DNA of 64,000 nucleotides from NCBI RefSeq assembly GCF_016918505.1, contig NZ_JAFFPZ010000002.1:62001-126000 (forward strand). The letters are read 5' to 3'. How positions within the stretch are numbered: the first letter of the stretch is position 1; each line of letters starts with the position of its first letter. Positions 1 through 9,228 of this stretch are shown piece by piece. This DNA is from Desulforhopalus vacuolatus (lineage in GTDB: Bacteria; Desulfobacterota; Desulfobulbia; Desulfobulbales; Desulfocapsaceae). The notes under the pieces were generated by a model. The model saw only the letters and a list, made by a program, of their open reading frames with translations. It searched no databases and was not told where the DNA came from. The translations under genes were made by a program, and so were the position numbers.

Positions 1-1360
<1,360 letters not shown>

Positions 1361-1367
1361 GAAAAGG

Positions 1368-1401
1368 GCGGTGCCGGGTGGCAGGAGTAGCGCGGCACCG
1401 C
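1368..1401 (+). other. Hairpin between leuB and the PRPP-synthetase-like gene
   Basis: Perfect 9-bp arms GCGGTGCCG and CGGCACCGC are separated by 16 nt. No T-run follows, so it is not a standard intrinsic terminator. It may be an mRNA processing or stability element within one transcript. Confidence 0.5.
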
Positions 1402-1428
1402 ACAATTCTATAAACAACGGGAAGAGCC

Positions 1429-2346
1429 ATGCGAAAAAAAGAAGATGTTGTCCTTATAGCGGGAACTGCTTCTACCGATCTTGGTCAGTGTATCGCCGAG
1501 CGCCTGTGGATGCCTTTTACCAGGATGGAACGCAAACAGTTCGCCGACGGCGAATTCTGGCACGCCTTTCCTTTCTCCATTGAGGAGAAAGACCTTGTCA
1601 TTATTGCTTCCACCCACAATGACAACTCCTTCCAGGAGTTGTTGGATCTCATTTCCGGCGGTCGTTTCTGGAACGCGCGCTCTATCAACGTCATTATTCC
1701 CTATCTTGGGTATTCCACCATGGAGCGGGCCAAACCGGGTATCTTTGAGATTCCCAAGGGAATCACCCGTACCCGGCAGATCTTCCATGCCCGACCGGAT
1801 TATGTCGGTTTTGTCGATCTGCACAATGAGGCTGTACTGCACGCTCACAGCGGGTCCGTGAGCACGTATCACATCTGGACCGACGAAAGTTCGGCGAAGG
1901 CCATTGCCGGTCTCGGACTTGAAAATTATGTTCTCGTCTCACCGGACTATGGTTTCTCCAAACGGGTAGCCCGGCTGGCGAGTCTGCTCGGTTGTTCCCA
2001 TACTGCCGCCGACAAGGATCGCTTCGACACCGACAAAACTATTGTCGGTCAGGTCTCCAGCGTGGTAAAGGGCAAGACGGCTATTATCTGTGATGACATG
2101 ATCCGTACCGGCGGCTCCATCATCCAGACTGCTGAACGCTGTCTGCAGGCGGGGGCGAAAGATGTGTATGCCCACGCCACCCATCTGGTGATGGCAGGGG
2201 ATGCGATAGAAAAATTTACCCGCAGCCCTGTTGTTAAGGTCATTGGTTCCGACACCTGGCCCGGCCGCAGGAGCGGCGGGATTCTTGAGGTATACCCCAT
2301 TGCTCCATTGCTGGCAGAGGTGATTGAGTCCCATCTGCAGATTTGA
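1429..2346 (+). CDS. Divergent ribose-phosphate pyrophosphokinase (PRPP synthetase family)
   Basis: The 305-residue protein resembles PRPP synthetases, which make phosphoribosyl pyrophosphate from ribose 5-phosphate and ATP for nucleotide, His and Trp synthesis. The second phosphoribosyltransferase-like half is clear: VSPDYGFSKRVARLASLLG, then the PRPP-binding loop ICDDMIRTGGSI, then ATHLVMAGDA. The first half is divergent: IPYLGYSTMERAKPG stands where canonical enzymes have a YARQDR-type motif, and DLHNEAV stands where they have DLHxxQIQ. It may be a paralogue with altered substrate or regulation. It lies 68 bp after leuB and 39 bp before mlaA on the same strand. The family is secure, the exact activity less so. 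Confidence 0.8.
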   Translation: MRKKEDVVLIAGTASTDLGQCIAERLWMPFTRMERKQFADGEFWHAFPFSIEEKDLVIIASTHNDNSFQELLDLISGGRFWNARSINVIIPYLGYSTMERAKPGIFEIPKGITRTRQIFHARPDYVGFVDLHNEAVLHAHSGSVSTYHIWTDESSAKAIAGLGLENYVLVSPDYGFSKRVARLASLLGCSHTAADKDRFDTDKTIVGQVSSVVKGKTAIICDDMIRTGGSIIQTAERCLQAGAKDVYAHATHLVMAGDAIEKFTRSPVVKVIGSDTWPGRRSGGILEVYPIAPLLAEVIESHLQI

Positions 2347-2385
2347 GAGCCTTTAATAAAAAAACTGTTGAAACATAGAATACTT

Positions 2386-3246
2386 ATGATACAGAAACGA
2401 CTGCTGGCGGTTTTATTTCTGGCAATGTTCAGTCTTGCTTCTCCCTCAATTTCTTTTGCTGCCAATGCAAATATTCCCGATCTGCTCAGCGATGAAGATT
2501 CTGCAGGTGGAGAACATTGGAGTAATGCTCCCCCATGGGATGAAGACACGGGAAGTGGTGACGATTGGGGTGATGCGCCCTCATGGGATGAAGAGACTAC
2601 TATTGATGAAGCCATGGGCTCTATCGCGGATCCGCTTGAGCCGATGAACCGGGTCTTCTATACGGTCAACGACAAGATGTATGTCTGGGTGCTGAGCCCG
2701 GTTTCCAAGGGATATGCGAAGGTTGTGCCGATTGGGCTGCGCACCGGTATTAACACCTTTTTTGAGAATCTCTATTCCCCGGTGCGCATGGTAAATGCTC
2801 TGCTGCAGGGGGATGTTGACAAGTCCGGCATTATTCTGGGACGTTTTGTCATCAACACGACGGCGGGTGTTCTCGGTCTGGCGGATGTGGCAGATCAGGA
2901 GTTTGGTCTGAAGAAACAGCGGGCGGATTTCGGGCAGACCCTTGGTGTCTGGGGAATAGGGAATGGATTCTACCTTTACTGGCCGCTGATAGGCCCCTCT
3001 TCGGCGCGTGATACGGTGGGGTTTGGCGTAGATGGCTTTTCCCGGCCCACCTTCTGGCTGATTGATGACTGGCTGGTCAGTGGGGAACTGGTTACCGCTG
3101 ACAATCTCAACTTCCTCTCGCTTAATCCCCATTTCTATGATGAGTTTCGCAAGATGGCATTTGACCCCTATATCGCGACCCGTCAGGCTTACTTTGATTA
3201 CCGCAATGCGCTTATTCGGAAGGGGAAGGCGGGGGATAACGATTAA
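2386..3246 (+). CDS. mlaA: MlaA/VacJ family outer-membrane lipid-asymmetry protein
   Basis: MlaA is the outer-membrane component of the system that returns mislocalised phospholipids to the inner membrane. The call rests on DPLEPMNRVFYTVNDKMY, SPVRMVNALLQGD, the GRFVINTTAGVLGLADVA segment and FGQTLGVWGIGNGFYLYWPLIGPSSARD, the usual order of the family. A signal sequence occupies about residues 1-25 and ends ISFA-A. There is no lipobox cysteine, so it may not be a lipoprotein. An acidic Trp/Asp-rich linker follows. An upstream TTG at 2368 is an alternative start. The stop codon TAA is shared with the end of a family 2 repeat. No mlaB-F genes are nearby. Confidence 0.9.
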   Translation: MIQKRLLAVLFLAMFSLASPSISFAANANIPDLLSDEDSAGGEHWSNAPPWDEDTGSGDDWGDAPSWDEETTIDEAMGSIADPLEPMNRVFYTVNDKMYVWVLSPVSKGYAKVVPIGLRTGINTFFENLYSPVRMVNALLQGDVDKSGIILGRFVINTTAGVLGLADVADQEFGLKKQRADFGQTLGVWGIGNGFYLYWPLIGPSSARDTVGFGVDGFSRPTFWLIDDWLVSGELVTADNLNFLSLNPHFYDEFRKMAFDPYIATRQAYFDYRNALIRKGKAGDND

Positions 3247-3437
3247 TACCATTTCTATTAAGTTGTGACCTCACTAAATGCTATTTTCACTTTCTCTTGG
3301 CGAATTTAAAGGCAGGGGGATGGGAGACAGGAGAAAGGAGACGGGAGACAGGGAAAAGCGAAAGACGGTAAAACATTTTTTACCGCGAAGAACGCGAAGG
3401 AAGGCGAAAAGCGAAAGACTGGATAAAATTGTCTACT
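3246..3437. repeat. Family 2 repeat element, copy 1 (right end not resolved)
   Basis: It starts ATACCATT right at the mlaA stop codon, preceded by TA. It continues with AAGTTGTGACC, CTTGGCGAATTTAAA and a purine-rich block of GGGAGAC/GGAGACGGG units at about 3310-3360. Related blocks occur at 7140-7200, 13030-13090, 15160-15230, 17930-18000 and 40460-40520. It runs to the stop codon of the minus-strand maturase gene. No coding function is seen. Confidence 0.7.
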
Positions 3438-4655
3438 TTAAGACGTGTGGTTTCCATCCATAATCAGTGAAGCAGGCTGGCGGGATCTCAGCAGCTGTGC
3501 CATCCGCTGCATGGCTTCTCCGCTGTGCCTGAAAAAATGTTTATAGCCGGCGCACAGGTAGTTCAGCCCCGGTTCTCCGTCCGGTGTCCAGGCAAATCGA
3601 TTTTTGGGGCACTCTCCGTGACAGGCAAAGAGGACATCACAGGTGGTGCAACAGGTGGGCAGTGCCAGAGATTTGGCCAGTCCGAAGGCTTTTTGTCGTT
3701 CCCCGGTAAGCATGGTTTCCATATCCGTGGTCATGATGTTGCCGAGTTTTGTGGCCGGATAGACAAAATGGTCGCAGGCGTACATGTCCCCATTGTGTTC
3801 GAGAACTCCTGCCTGGCCGCAGTCAGGTGAATAATAACACACGACAGGCGGAGCTCCGAGGTGATTGGCCAGGGTGACGTCGAAAAGCTGCACGAATACT
3901 GTGCCCACATCATGGCGGACCCACTCGTCAAAGATGGTCGTGTAAAATGTACCAAAGTCTTCGGGGGATACACTCCACGGGGTAACCTCTATCCCGTAGT
4001 CTCCGCCTCCCCCCGGCGGGATATCCAGACTCAGGCCGAGACTCTGGGCTTCGGGACCGGGAATTCTTTCCACAAGGGGAATAAACTGTATGAACCCCTG
4101 GCTGATTTCCTTGAGAAATGCATAGGTTTCCAGAGGTCTTTTCGCGTTGGCATTGCTGATGGTTGTCAGGGTATTGAATTCTACACCGTGCCTGGACAAC
4201 AGCGCCGCCGCCGCAATTACCGTATGCGCCGTGGGATTGTTCTGGTTGTCCCGACGGTACAGGTCATGAAGATCGGGCGGTCCGTCGATGCTCAGTCCCA
4301 CAAGAATTTTGTTCCGGGTAAAGAATTCGCACCAGTTGTCGTTGATCAGTGTGCCGTTGGTCTGGATGGTGTTGGAAAAACGTCTTCCCCGGGCATAACG
4401 TTTTTCCAACCGGATCACCTTTTCAAAAAAATCAAGACCCAGGAGCAGAGGTTCCCCTCCCTGCCATGAAAAATCAGCACCGTTCGAACCATTGAGGGAA
4501 AAGTACTGGCTGATGAACGATTCCAGAACCGTATCCGGCATGACGAAGGTGGATACGTCAGGGTACAGGGAGACTTTTTCTTTGTAATAGCAATAGGAAC
4601 ATGAAAGGTTGCACAAGGGGCCGACAGGCTTGGCCATGACAGCAAAGAAGGGCAT
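3438..4655 (-). CDS. Anaerobic sulfatase-maturating enzyme (radical SAM/SPASM)
   Basis: This 405-residue enzyme should convert the active-site cysteine of a sulfatase to formylglycine in the cytoplasm without oxygen. Near the N-terminus is the radical SAM CxxxCxxC motif in GPLCNLSCSYCYY. DFSWQGGEPLL and GLSIDGPPDLHD follow, both typical of the family. The C-terminal SPASM region contains CGQAGVLEHNGDMYACDHFVYP and CCTTCDVLFACHGECPKNRF, which would hold two auxiliary iron-sulfur clusters. Its substrate is almost certainly the sulfatase encoded just upstream on the same strand. The start at 4655 is the longest good ATG; an internal ATG six codons later is possible. Confidence 0.93.
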   Translation of the reverse strand: MPFFAVMAKPVGPLCNLSCSYCYYKEKVSLYPDVSTFVMPDTVLESFISQYFSLNGSNGADFSWQGGEPLLLGLDFFEKVIRLEKRYARGRRFSNTIQTNGTLINDNWCEFFTRNKILVGLSIDGPPDLHDLYRRDNQNNPTAHTVIAAAALLSRHGVEFNTLTTISNANAKRPLETYAFLKEISQGFIQFIPLVERIPGPEAQSLGLSLDIPPGGGGDYGIEVTPWSVSPEDFGTFYTTIFDEWVRHDVGTVFVQLFDVTLANHLGAPPVVCYYSPDCGQAGVLEHNGDMYACDHFVYPATKLGNIMTTDMETMLTGERQKAFGLAKSLALPTCCTTCDVLFACHGECPKNRFAWTPDGEPGLNYLCAGYKHFFRHSGEAMQRMAQLLRSRQPASLIMDGNHTS

Positions 4656-4733
4656 GGGGAGTGAGTTCCTGAAAGTTATCTGGTGGTTGTCAAGGATGGG
4701 GAGGGGCGAATTTTTTTATCTGGAATTTCAAGA

Positions 4734-4751
4734 GGCACGGCGTGCCGTGCC
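4734..4751. other. Short perfect palindrome between sulfatase and maturase genes
   Basis: GGCACGGC and GCCGTGCC are separated by GT, in the 140-bp gap between the two minus-strand genes. It has no T-tract. It could act at RNA level between the cistrons, or be a fragment of a dispersed repeat. Confidence 0.4.
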
Positions 4752-4795
4752 CCTGTACGAGAATGATTCTCTCTCAACAAACACCTGTTTGTTGA

Positions 4796-6586
4796 TCAAT
4801 CCCTGAAATCTGTCACCGCCCAATTGACATCGGGGTATCCCGGTAGTTGCTGTCCCTCGTCCTTGCCAACTTCGGCATCAATGAGCTCATTGAGCTTGTC
4901 GTTCATGGTCATGACCAGTTCCTTGTTTTTGGGAAGATGTATCGCAAGATTTTGCATTTCCCGGGGATCGTTGTGCAGGTCGTACAATTCCAGTTCGTTG
5001 TATTTGACCAGTTCTTTGTAGTCTCGGGGGGTGTTGTGTTCTACGGGAGAAAAATAGCGGGTAAATTTGTATCTGCCGTCAAATATGGTACGCATGGCCC
5101 CTCGTTTTTTAAGATCCGGTTTGATGTCCTGTTTTTTGAATTCCGCCTTTCCGCCACCCTCTGCCAGAACTTTGGCTGATTTCTCGATGAAGTCTGCATC
5201 TATGGTCATGAACATGTCGTAACAGTACAGGGCCCCGGGACGGATAGCGTCGAAGGTGACTGATGCTGGTTTTTTCAAAAGATCTGTTAGATTTTTTCCT
5301 GGAAGATCTTTGCCTGCTTCAGCTACTTTTTTGTGATCCATTCCGGTCATGGCCAGGATGGTGGGAACAAGATCCACATGAGAGGTTACAGCCCTGGTTT
5401 TTTGTCCGCCATCTATGCCAGGATGCATGACAAACAGTGGAAGATGGATATTTTCCTCGTAGGAAAAGGGTCCTTTACCTCGCAGGTGATGATCCCCCGC
5501 CATTTCTCCGTGATCCGCCGTAAAAATCACGATGGTATTCTCCATCATTCCCAACCGGTCGAGTTCTTCCAGAACATTGTTGATCTGCATATCTACATCT
5601 TTAAGACAATTCAGGTAATAGTCCCGGTACCGCTGCCAGTTCTGGTTTTTGTCCGGGATTTTTCCCAGCATGGCGTTCCAGCCCTTTTCATATTCGTAGT
5701 GAGCCCTGGGGCGACCTTTTTCCTGTACAGGCTGGTAGAGATTTTTCGGCAGGGGGAGATCAGGATGGGTTCTTTCGTATATGCTGTTTTTGGGGCCTGG
5801 TTTGATTTCGTTTAAGAGCGAACCATTATTCTGGACGGGAGTGCCCGGGGCATCGGTGTCAAAATACATAATGTCATGAGGATTGACCAGATTGACGCCC
5901 AGAAAAAAGGGCTGCTTTTTTTCTCCCAGCCTGGTACCCCTGGATCGGAGCCAGTCCACGGCATCGGCGGCAAAGGTGTTGTCATGGGTGTATCCGCCCT
6001 GAAGATGACCGTATTCATCCCCCCTGGCGTTATAATCCGAAAATCCGTAGGGTTCCATGGCATCGGTCTTGATTTTGCCACTGTCATCGGGCTCAACCTT
6101 GCGGCTCAGGTGTACCTTGCCTTTGTAGGCGGTATAATAGCCCAGTTCCCGCAACCGGTCGCCGATGGTGGGAATGTCCGTGGACATGTCTGGCTGCCAG
6201 GGACAGTTGGTGTTGTCGAACATGCCGGTTTTCTGGATATGCTGGCCCGTATAGATGACGGAACGTGAGGCTGTACACATGTTGGAGCAGGTGTAGTGGT
6301 TTTCAAAGCTGACACCTTCTTCCTGCATCTTTTCCCGGGCATGCAGTTCTGCACTTTGCGGATATGTTTCAAAGTAGCGTTCCTGGTCCGTGAGGATGAA
6401 AACAATATTGTACGGTCCTTTATGCGTACTTTTTGTTGCACGTTTTTTTCTGGACGGCGCAACGGACCCGGTTGTTGCGGCTAATGTGCTGCCTGCTCCC
6501 AAACCCGAGGCTGCAACCGCAAAAGCACCGGCGCCAGCAGCTTTGATGAATGTTCTGCGCGAAGTATTGTGATCGTCGTCAGGCAT
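4796..6586 (-). CDS. Tat-exported Cys-type sulfatase
   Basis: The 596-residue protein is an alkaline-phosphatase-superfamily sulfatase that hydrolyses a sulfate ester of unknown structure. The mature start NIVFILTDQERYFE contributes calcium ligands. The motif CTASR holds the cysteine to be converted to formylglycine. IFTADHGEMAGDHHL and GKGPFSYEENIHLPL are the second metal and substrate regions. The N-terminus reads MPDDDHNTSRRTFIKAAGAG, a twin-arginine signal, so the protein is probably matured by the neighbouring radical SAM enzyme and then exported folded. The ATG at 6586 was chosen because AGGGGAGAG lies just upstream and it gives a normal Tat signal; the frame extends to 6739. Confidence 0.93.
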   Translation of the reverse strand: MPDDDHNTSRRTFIKAAGAGAFAVAASGLGAGSTLAATTGSVAPSRKKRATKSTHKGPYNIVFILTDQERYFETYPQSAELHAREKMQEEGVSFENHYTCSNMCTASRSVIYTGQHIQKTGMFDNTNCPWQPDMSTDIPTIGDRLRELGYYTAYKGKVHLSRKVEPDDSGKIKTDAMEPYGFSDYNARGDEYGHLQGGYTHDNTFAADAVDWLRSRGTRLGEKKQPFFLGVNLVNPHDIMYFDTDAPGTPVQNNGSLLNEIKPGPKNSIYERTHPDLPLPKNLYQPVQEKGRPRAHYEYEKGWNAMLGKIPDKNQNWQRYRDYYLNCLKDVDMQINNVLEELDRLGMMENTIVIFTADHGEMAGDHHLRGKGPFSYEENIHLPLFVMHPGIDGGQKTRAVTSHVDLVPTILAMTGMDHKKVAEAGKDLPGKNLTDLLKKPASVTFDAIRPGALYCYDMFMTIDADFIEKSAKVLAEGGGKAEFKKQDIKPDLKKRGAMRTIFDGRYKFTRYFSPVEHNTPRDYKELVKYNELELYDLHNDPREMQNLAIHLPKNKELVMTMNDKLNELIDAEVGKDEGQQLPGYPDVNWAVTDFRD

Positions 6587-6775
6587 AACTCTCCCCTGCT
6601 GTGATGGTTGGCATATCCCCAAAGCTAAAGCGTTTGGAGTTCTTACTGTCACCGACAGTTTTCTTTTCGTTTTCACTGAACGAACAGGTCTTGCACCAAT
6701 TACATTTTTACTGACCAGAGAACGCAACTGCGTGAACATCTTTTTGGGCGATTACGAATGGATAAACAGGATGTA

Positions 6776-7018
6776 ATACCATTTCCATTTTGTATTGATT
6801 CATCACCATTGATGGAAAATCGGCACGGCGGTGGTTTCCCGCGATGTTGTTCTGTAGACAAGGCATGCCTTGTCTACACTGTGACGGGAAACGTAACGAT
6901 AACAGTGGAATTACACAACCATTGGTGGGCTAAACTGGTAGTAATTCCCGGAATTATTAAGAGCAGATACAACCGCGATTGAGCCCCCAAATGAGGCATA
7001 ACTTAATAGGAATGGTAT
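6776..7018. repeat. Family 2 repeat element, copy 2, 243 bp
   Basis: It starts ATACCATTTCCATTTTG, preceded by TA, and ends CTTAATAGGAATGGTAT, followed by AA. The interior carries a 24-bp perfect palindrome at 6854-6877 (core AGACAAGGCATGCC) that recurs in shorter form at 33078-33097. No open frame with coding character is present. Confidence 0.75.
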
Positions 7019-7029
7019 AAATGGTTTCA

Positions 7030-7216
7030 TTCAAAAAAATCTTTTTTCTCAAAGGTTTTTACGTTCTTTCGCGTGTGTAGTGTTTTTCGTCGGTTATCCA
7101 GTTTTTCGCGTTCCTTCGCGTTCTTCGCGGTAAAAAATGCCTTACCGCCTTTCGCTTTTTCCTGTCTCCCTTTTCCCGTCCCTGCTTTTGAATCCGCCAA
7201 TACAAAGTGTAAATGG
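7030..7216. repeat. Family 2-related module with pyrimidine-rich GTCTCCC block
   Basis: The block reads as the reverse complement of the module at 3290-3400: TTCGCGTTCTTCGCGGTAA, then CTGTCTCCC runs, then TTTGAATCCGCCAA. It ends AAATGGTA like the family 2 right end. The left end is not recognisable. It separates the sulfatase cassette from lolD. Confidence 0.6.
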
Positions 7217-7239
7217 TAGTACACGAGTGTATTGTTCTA

Positions 7240-7905
7240 TCAGACCAGCTTTCCTTCTTTCAGCGTGAGGCAGTGGTCCATGCGTCTCGCCAGCTCCCGG
7301 TTGTGGGTGACCATCACTGTGGTAAGTTTCTGCTCACGGCAGAGGCTGGCGAGCAGGTCGAAGACCAACTCGCCAGCACGTTCATCAAGATTACCGGTTG
7401 GTTCATCGGCCAGCAGTATTGCGGGTTCCATAATCAGGGCGCGCGCCAGTGCCGCGCGCTGCTGTTCTCCCCCGGAGAGTTCAGCCACCTTGTGATCACT
7501 GCGCTCGGAGAGCTCCACCCGGTCGAGCAGTGTCTCTGCCCGTTCACGCAGTTTGCGTTTGCTTCCACCTATAAGTCCAGGCATCATTACGTTTTCAAGG
7601 GCGGTAAAATCCGGCAGCAGATGGTGAAACTGGAAGATAAAGCCCACCTCTTTGTTGCGAAAAGCGGCCAGCTTGTCTGCCGGGCGTTTACTGAGAAGTT
7701 CATCCCGGAAATAGAGTTCGCCGCTGTCTGCCGTGTCAAGGGTGCCGAGAATTTGCAGCAGGGTGGTCTTGCCAGAACCGGAGGCGCCGATGATGGCGGT
7801 CATCTCACCAGCCTCTACGCTCAAACTTACCTCCCGCAGAACCTCGATGCGTCGCTCTTTCTCGCCATATCCCCGGCAGATTTTTTCCGCACGCAACAGG
7901 GTCAT
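7240..7905 (-). CDS. lolD: Lipoprotein-releasing ABC transporter ATPase LolD
   Basis: LolD powers release of outer-membrane lipoproteins from the inner membrane to the carrier LolA. Motifs in order are Walker A GASGSGKT, the Q-loop region FIFQFHHLLPDFTALENVMMP (the PDFTALENV segment is typical of LolD), signature LSGGEQQR, Walker B ILLADEPTGNLD and the H-switch VTHN. The ATG at 7905 overlaps the TGA of the permease gene as ATGA, so translation is coupled. An upstream in-frame start at 7944 lies inside the permease gene and is unlikely. Confidence 0.93.
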   Translation of the reverse strand: MTLLRAEKICRGYGEKERRIEVLREVSLSVEAGEMTAIIGASGSGKTTLLQILGTLDTADSGELYFRDELLSKRPADKLAAFRNKEVGFIFQFHHLLPDFTALENVMMPGLIGGSKRKLRERAETLLDRVELSERSDHKVAELSGGEQQRAALARALIMEPAILLADEPTGNLDERAGELVFDLLASLCREQKLTTVMVTHNRELARRMDHCLTLKEGKLV

Positions 7906-9128
7906 GAGAGTACCTCCGCCGGCTGTATCTGTGCCGCCTTCCACGAAGGGTAGAGGGTGGCGAGCAGAGTAATGAGAATCGAGGCACAGGCGATAATGGT
8001 GACATCCATCGGCAACACCTTGATGGGCAGAGTGGTCATGGGATAGACATTAGAGGGCAGTTCAATGAAGTGGTATTTCGACAGCAGCTTGCAGATGCCG
8101 AGACCGCCGAGCACCCCGAGCACCGTACCGGTCAGCCCGATGACCAGTCCCTGGAAGAAAAAGATCTTCATGATGGAGCGCGAGGTCGCCCCCATTGATT
8201 TGAGGATGGCGATATCGCGGTTCTTCTCCATCACCACCATTACAAGGGCACTGACGATATTCAGCGCGGCAACGAGGATGATCAGCGCCACGGCGATGAA
8301 CATGCCGATTTTCTCCAGCTTGAAGGCGGCGAAGAGGTTGTAGTTCATCTTCATCCAGTCTTTGGCGGCCCAGCCCGGGCCGAGTTTCTTGACAATATCT
8401 TCGGCAATGCTGCCAGCGTTGTCAAGCTGGCTGTGCGCAACCTTCACTTCGATACCGTGGACGACGTTACCGAGGTCGAGGAAATTCTGGACCTGGCCCA
8501 GCGCCATGTAGGCGATGGTGGAGTCATATTCATACATGCCACTTTCAAAGATCCCCGAGACCTGGCAGGTCTTGATCCGGGGGATGACACCCATCGGTGT
8601 CAAGGGACCGGAGGGAGAGATCAGGCGCAGCTTTGAACCGACCTTTACCCGCAGGTCAGCGGCCAGTGCTTTGCCAAGAATGATGTTGGGTACCGCCACA
8701 TCAGCGGGCTGGATGAGATCGGCGATACTGCCTTTTTTCATCTGTGTCGGCAGCCCAATGACACCCGCTGCGCTCTGCGGATCAAGTCCACGCAACACGA
8801 CGCCGTTACCGCCCGAGGAAGAGCTGAGCAGGGTCTGGGTGTAGATATAGGGGGTGGCACCAACCACCTTGTCGGTGGAGAGCACCTGCTCCCGCACCGT
8901 TTCATAATTGTCAAAAGGACCGCGATAACTCTGTACGATGATATGCGAATTGAGGCCGAGAATCTGATCACGCAATCCCTCGGTGAAACCGGCATAGACA
9001 GCGAGAACGATGATGAGGGCGATCACCCCCACTGTAATCCCCGCCACCGAGATGAGGGAAATCAGGGATATGAAGCCATCTTTATGTTTGGCGCGCAGGT
9101 AACGGCGGCTGATAAACCATTCATACAT
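7902..9128 (-). CDS. lolC: Lipoprotein-releasing ABC transporter permease (LolC/LolE family)
   Basis: This 408-residue permease has a hydrophobic N-terminal segment (about 22-48), a large periplasmic domain (about 50-260) and three C-terminal membrane helices (about 270-400). It starts YEWFISRRYLRAKHKDGFIS and has the cytoplasmic loop EKNRDIAILKSMGATSRSI, both diagnostic of LolC/E. A single permease next to lolD suggests a homodimer of the LolF type rather than separate LolC and LolE. It is transcribed after lysS with a 100-bp gap. Confidence 0.9.
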   Translation of the reverse strand: MYEWFISRRYLRAKHKDGFISLISLISVAGITVGVIALIIVLAVYAGFTEGLRDQILGLNSHIIVQSYRGPFDNYETVREQVLSTDKVVGATPYIYTQTLLSSSSGGNGVVLRGLDPQSAAGVIGLPTQMKKGSIADLIQPADVAVPNIILGKALAADLRVKVGSKLRLISPSGPLTPMGVIPRIKTCQVSGIFESGMYEYDSTIAYMALGQVQNFLDLGNVVHGIEVKVAHSQLDNAGSIAEDIVKKLGPGWAAKDWMKMNYNLFAAFKLEKIGMFIAVALIILVAALNIVSALVMVVMEKNRDIAILKSMGATSRSIMKIFFFQGLVIGLTGTVLGVLGGLGICKLLSKYHFIELPSNVYPMTTLPIKVLPMDVTIIACASILITLLATLYPSWKAAQIQPAEVLS

Positions 9129-9228
9129 AGCAGTTTGAGTGGGAAGGCTGGGGGAATACCCGTGGGGGCATGGTGCTGCGAAGAGGGGTCGTGTCGGGTT
9201 GCTGCAACCCCGTCTCCGCAGTGCGGGA

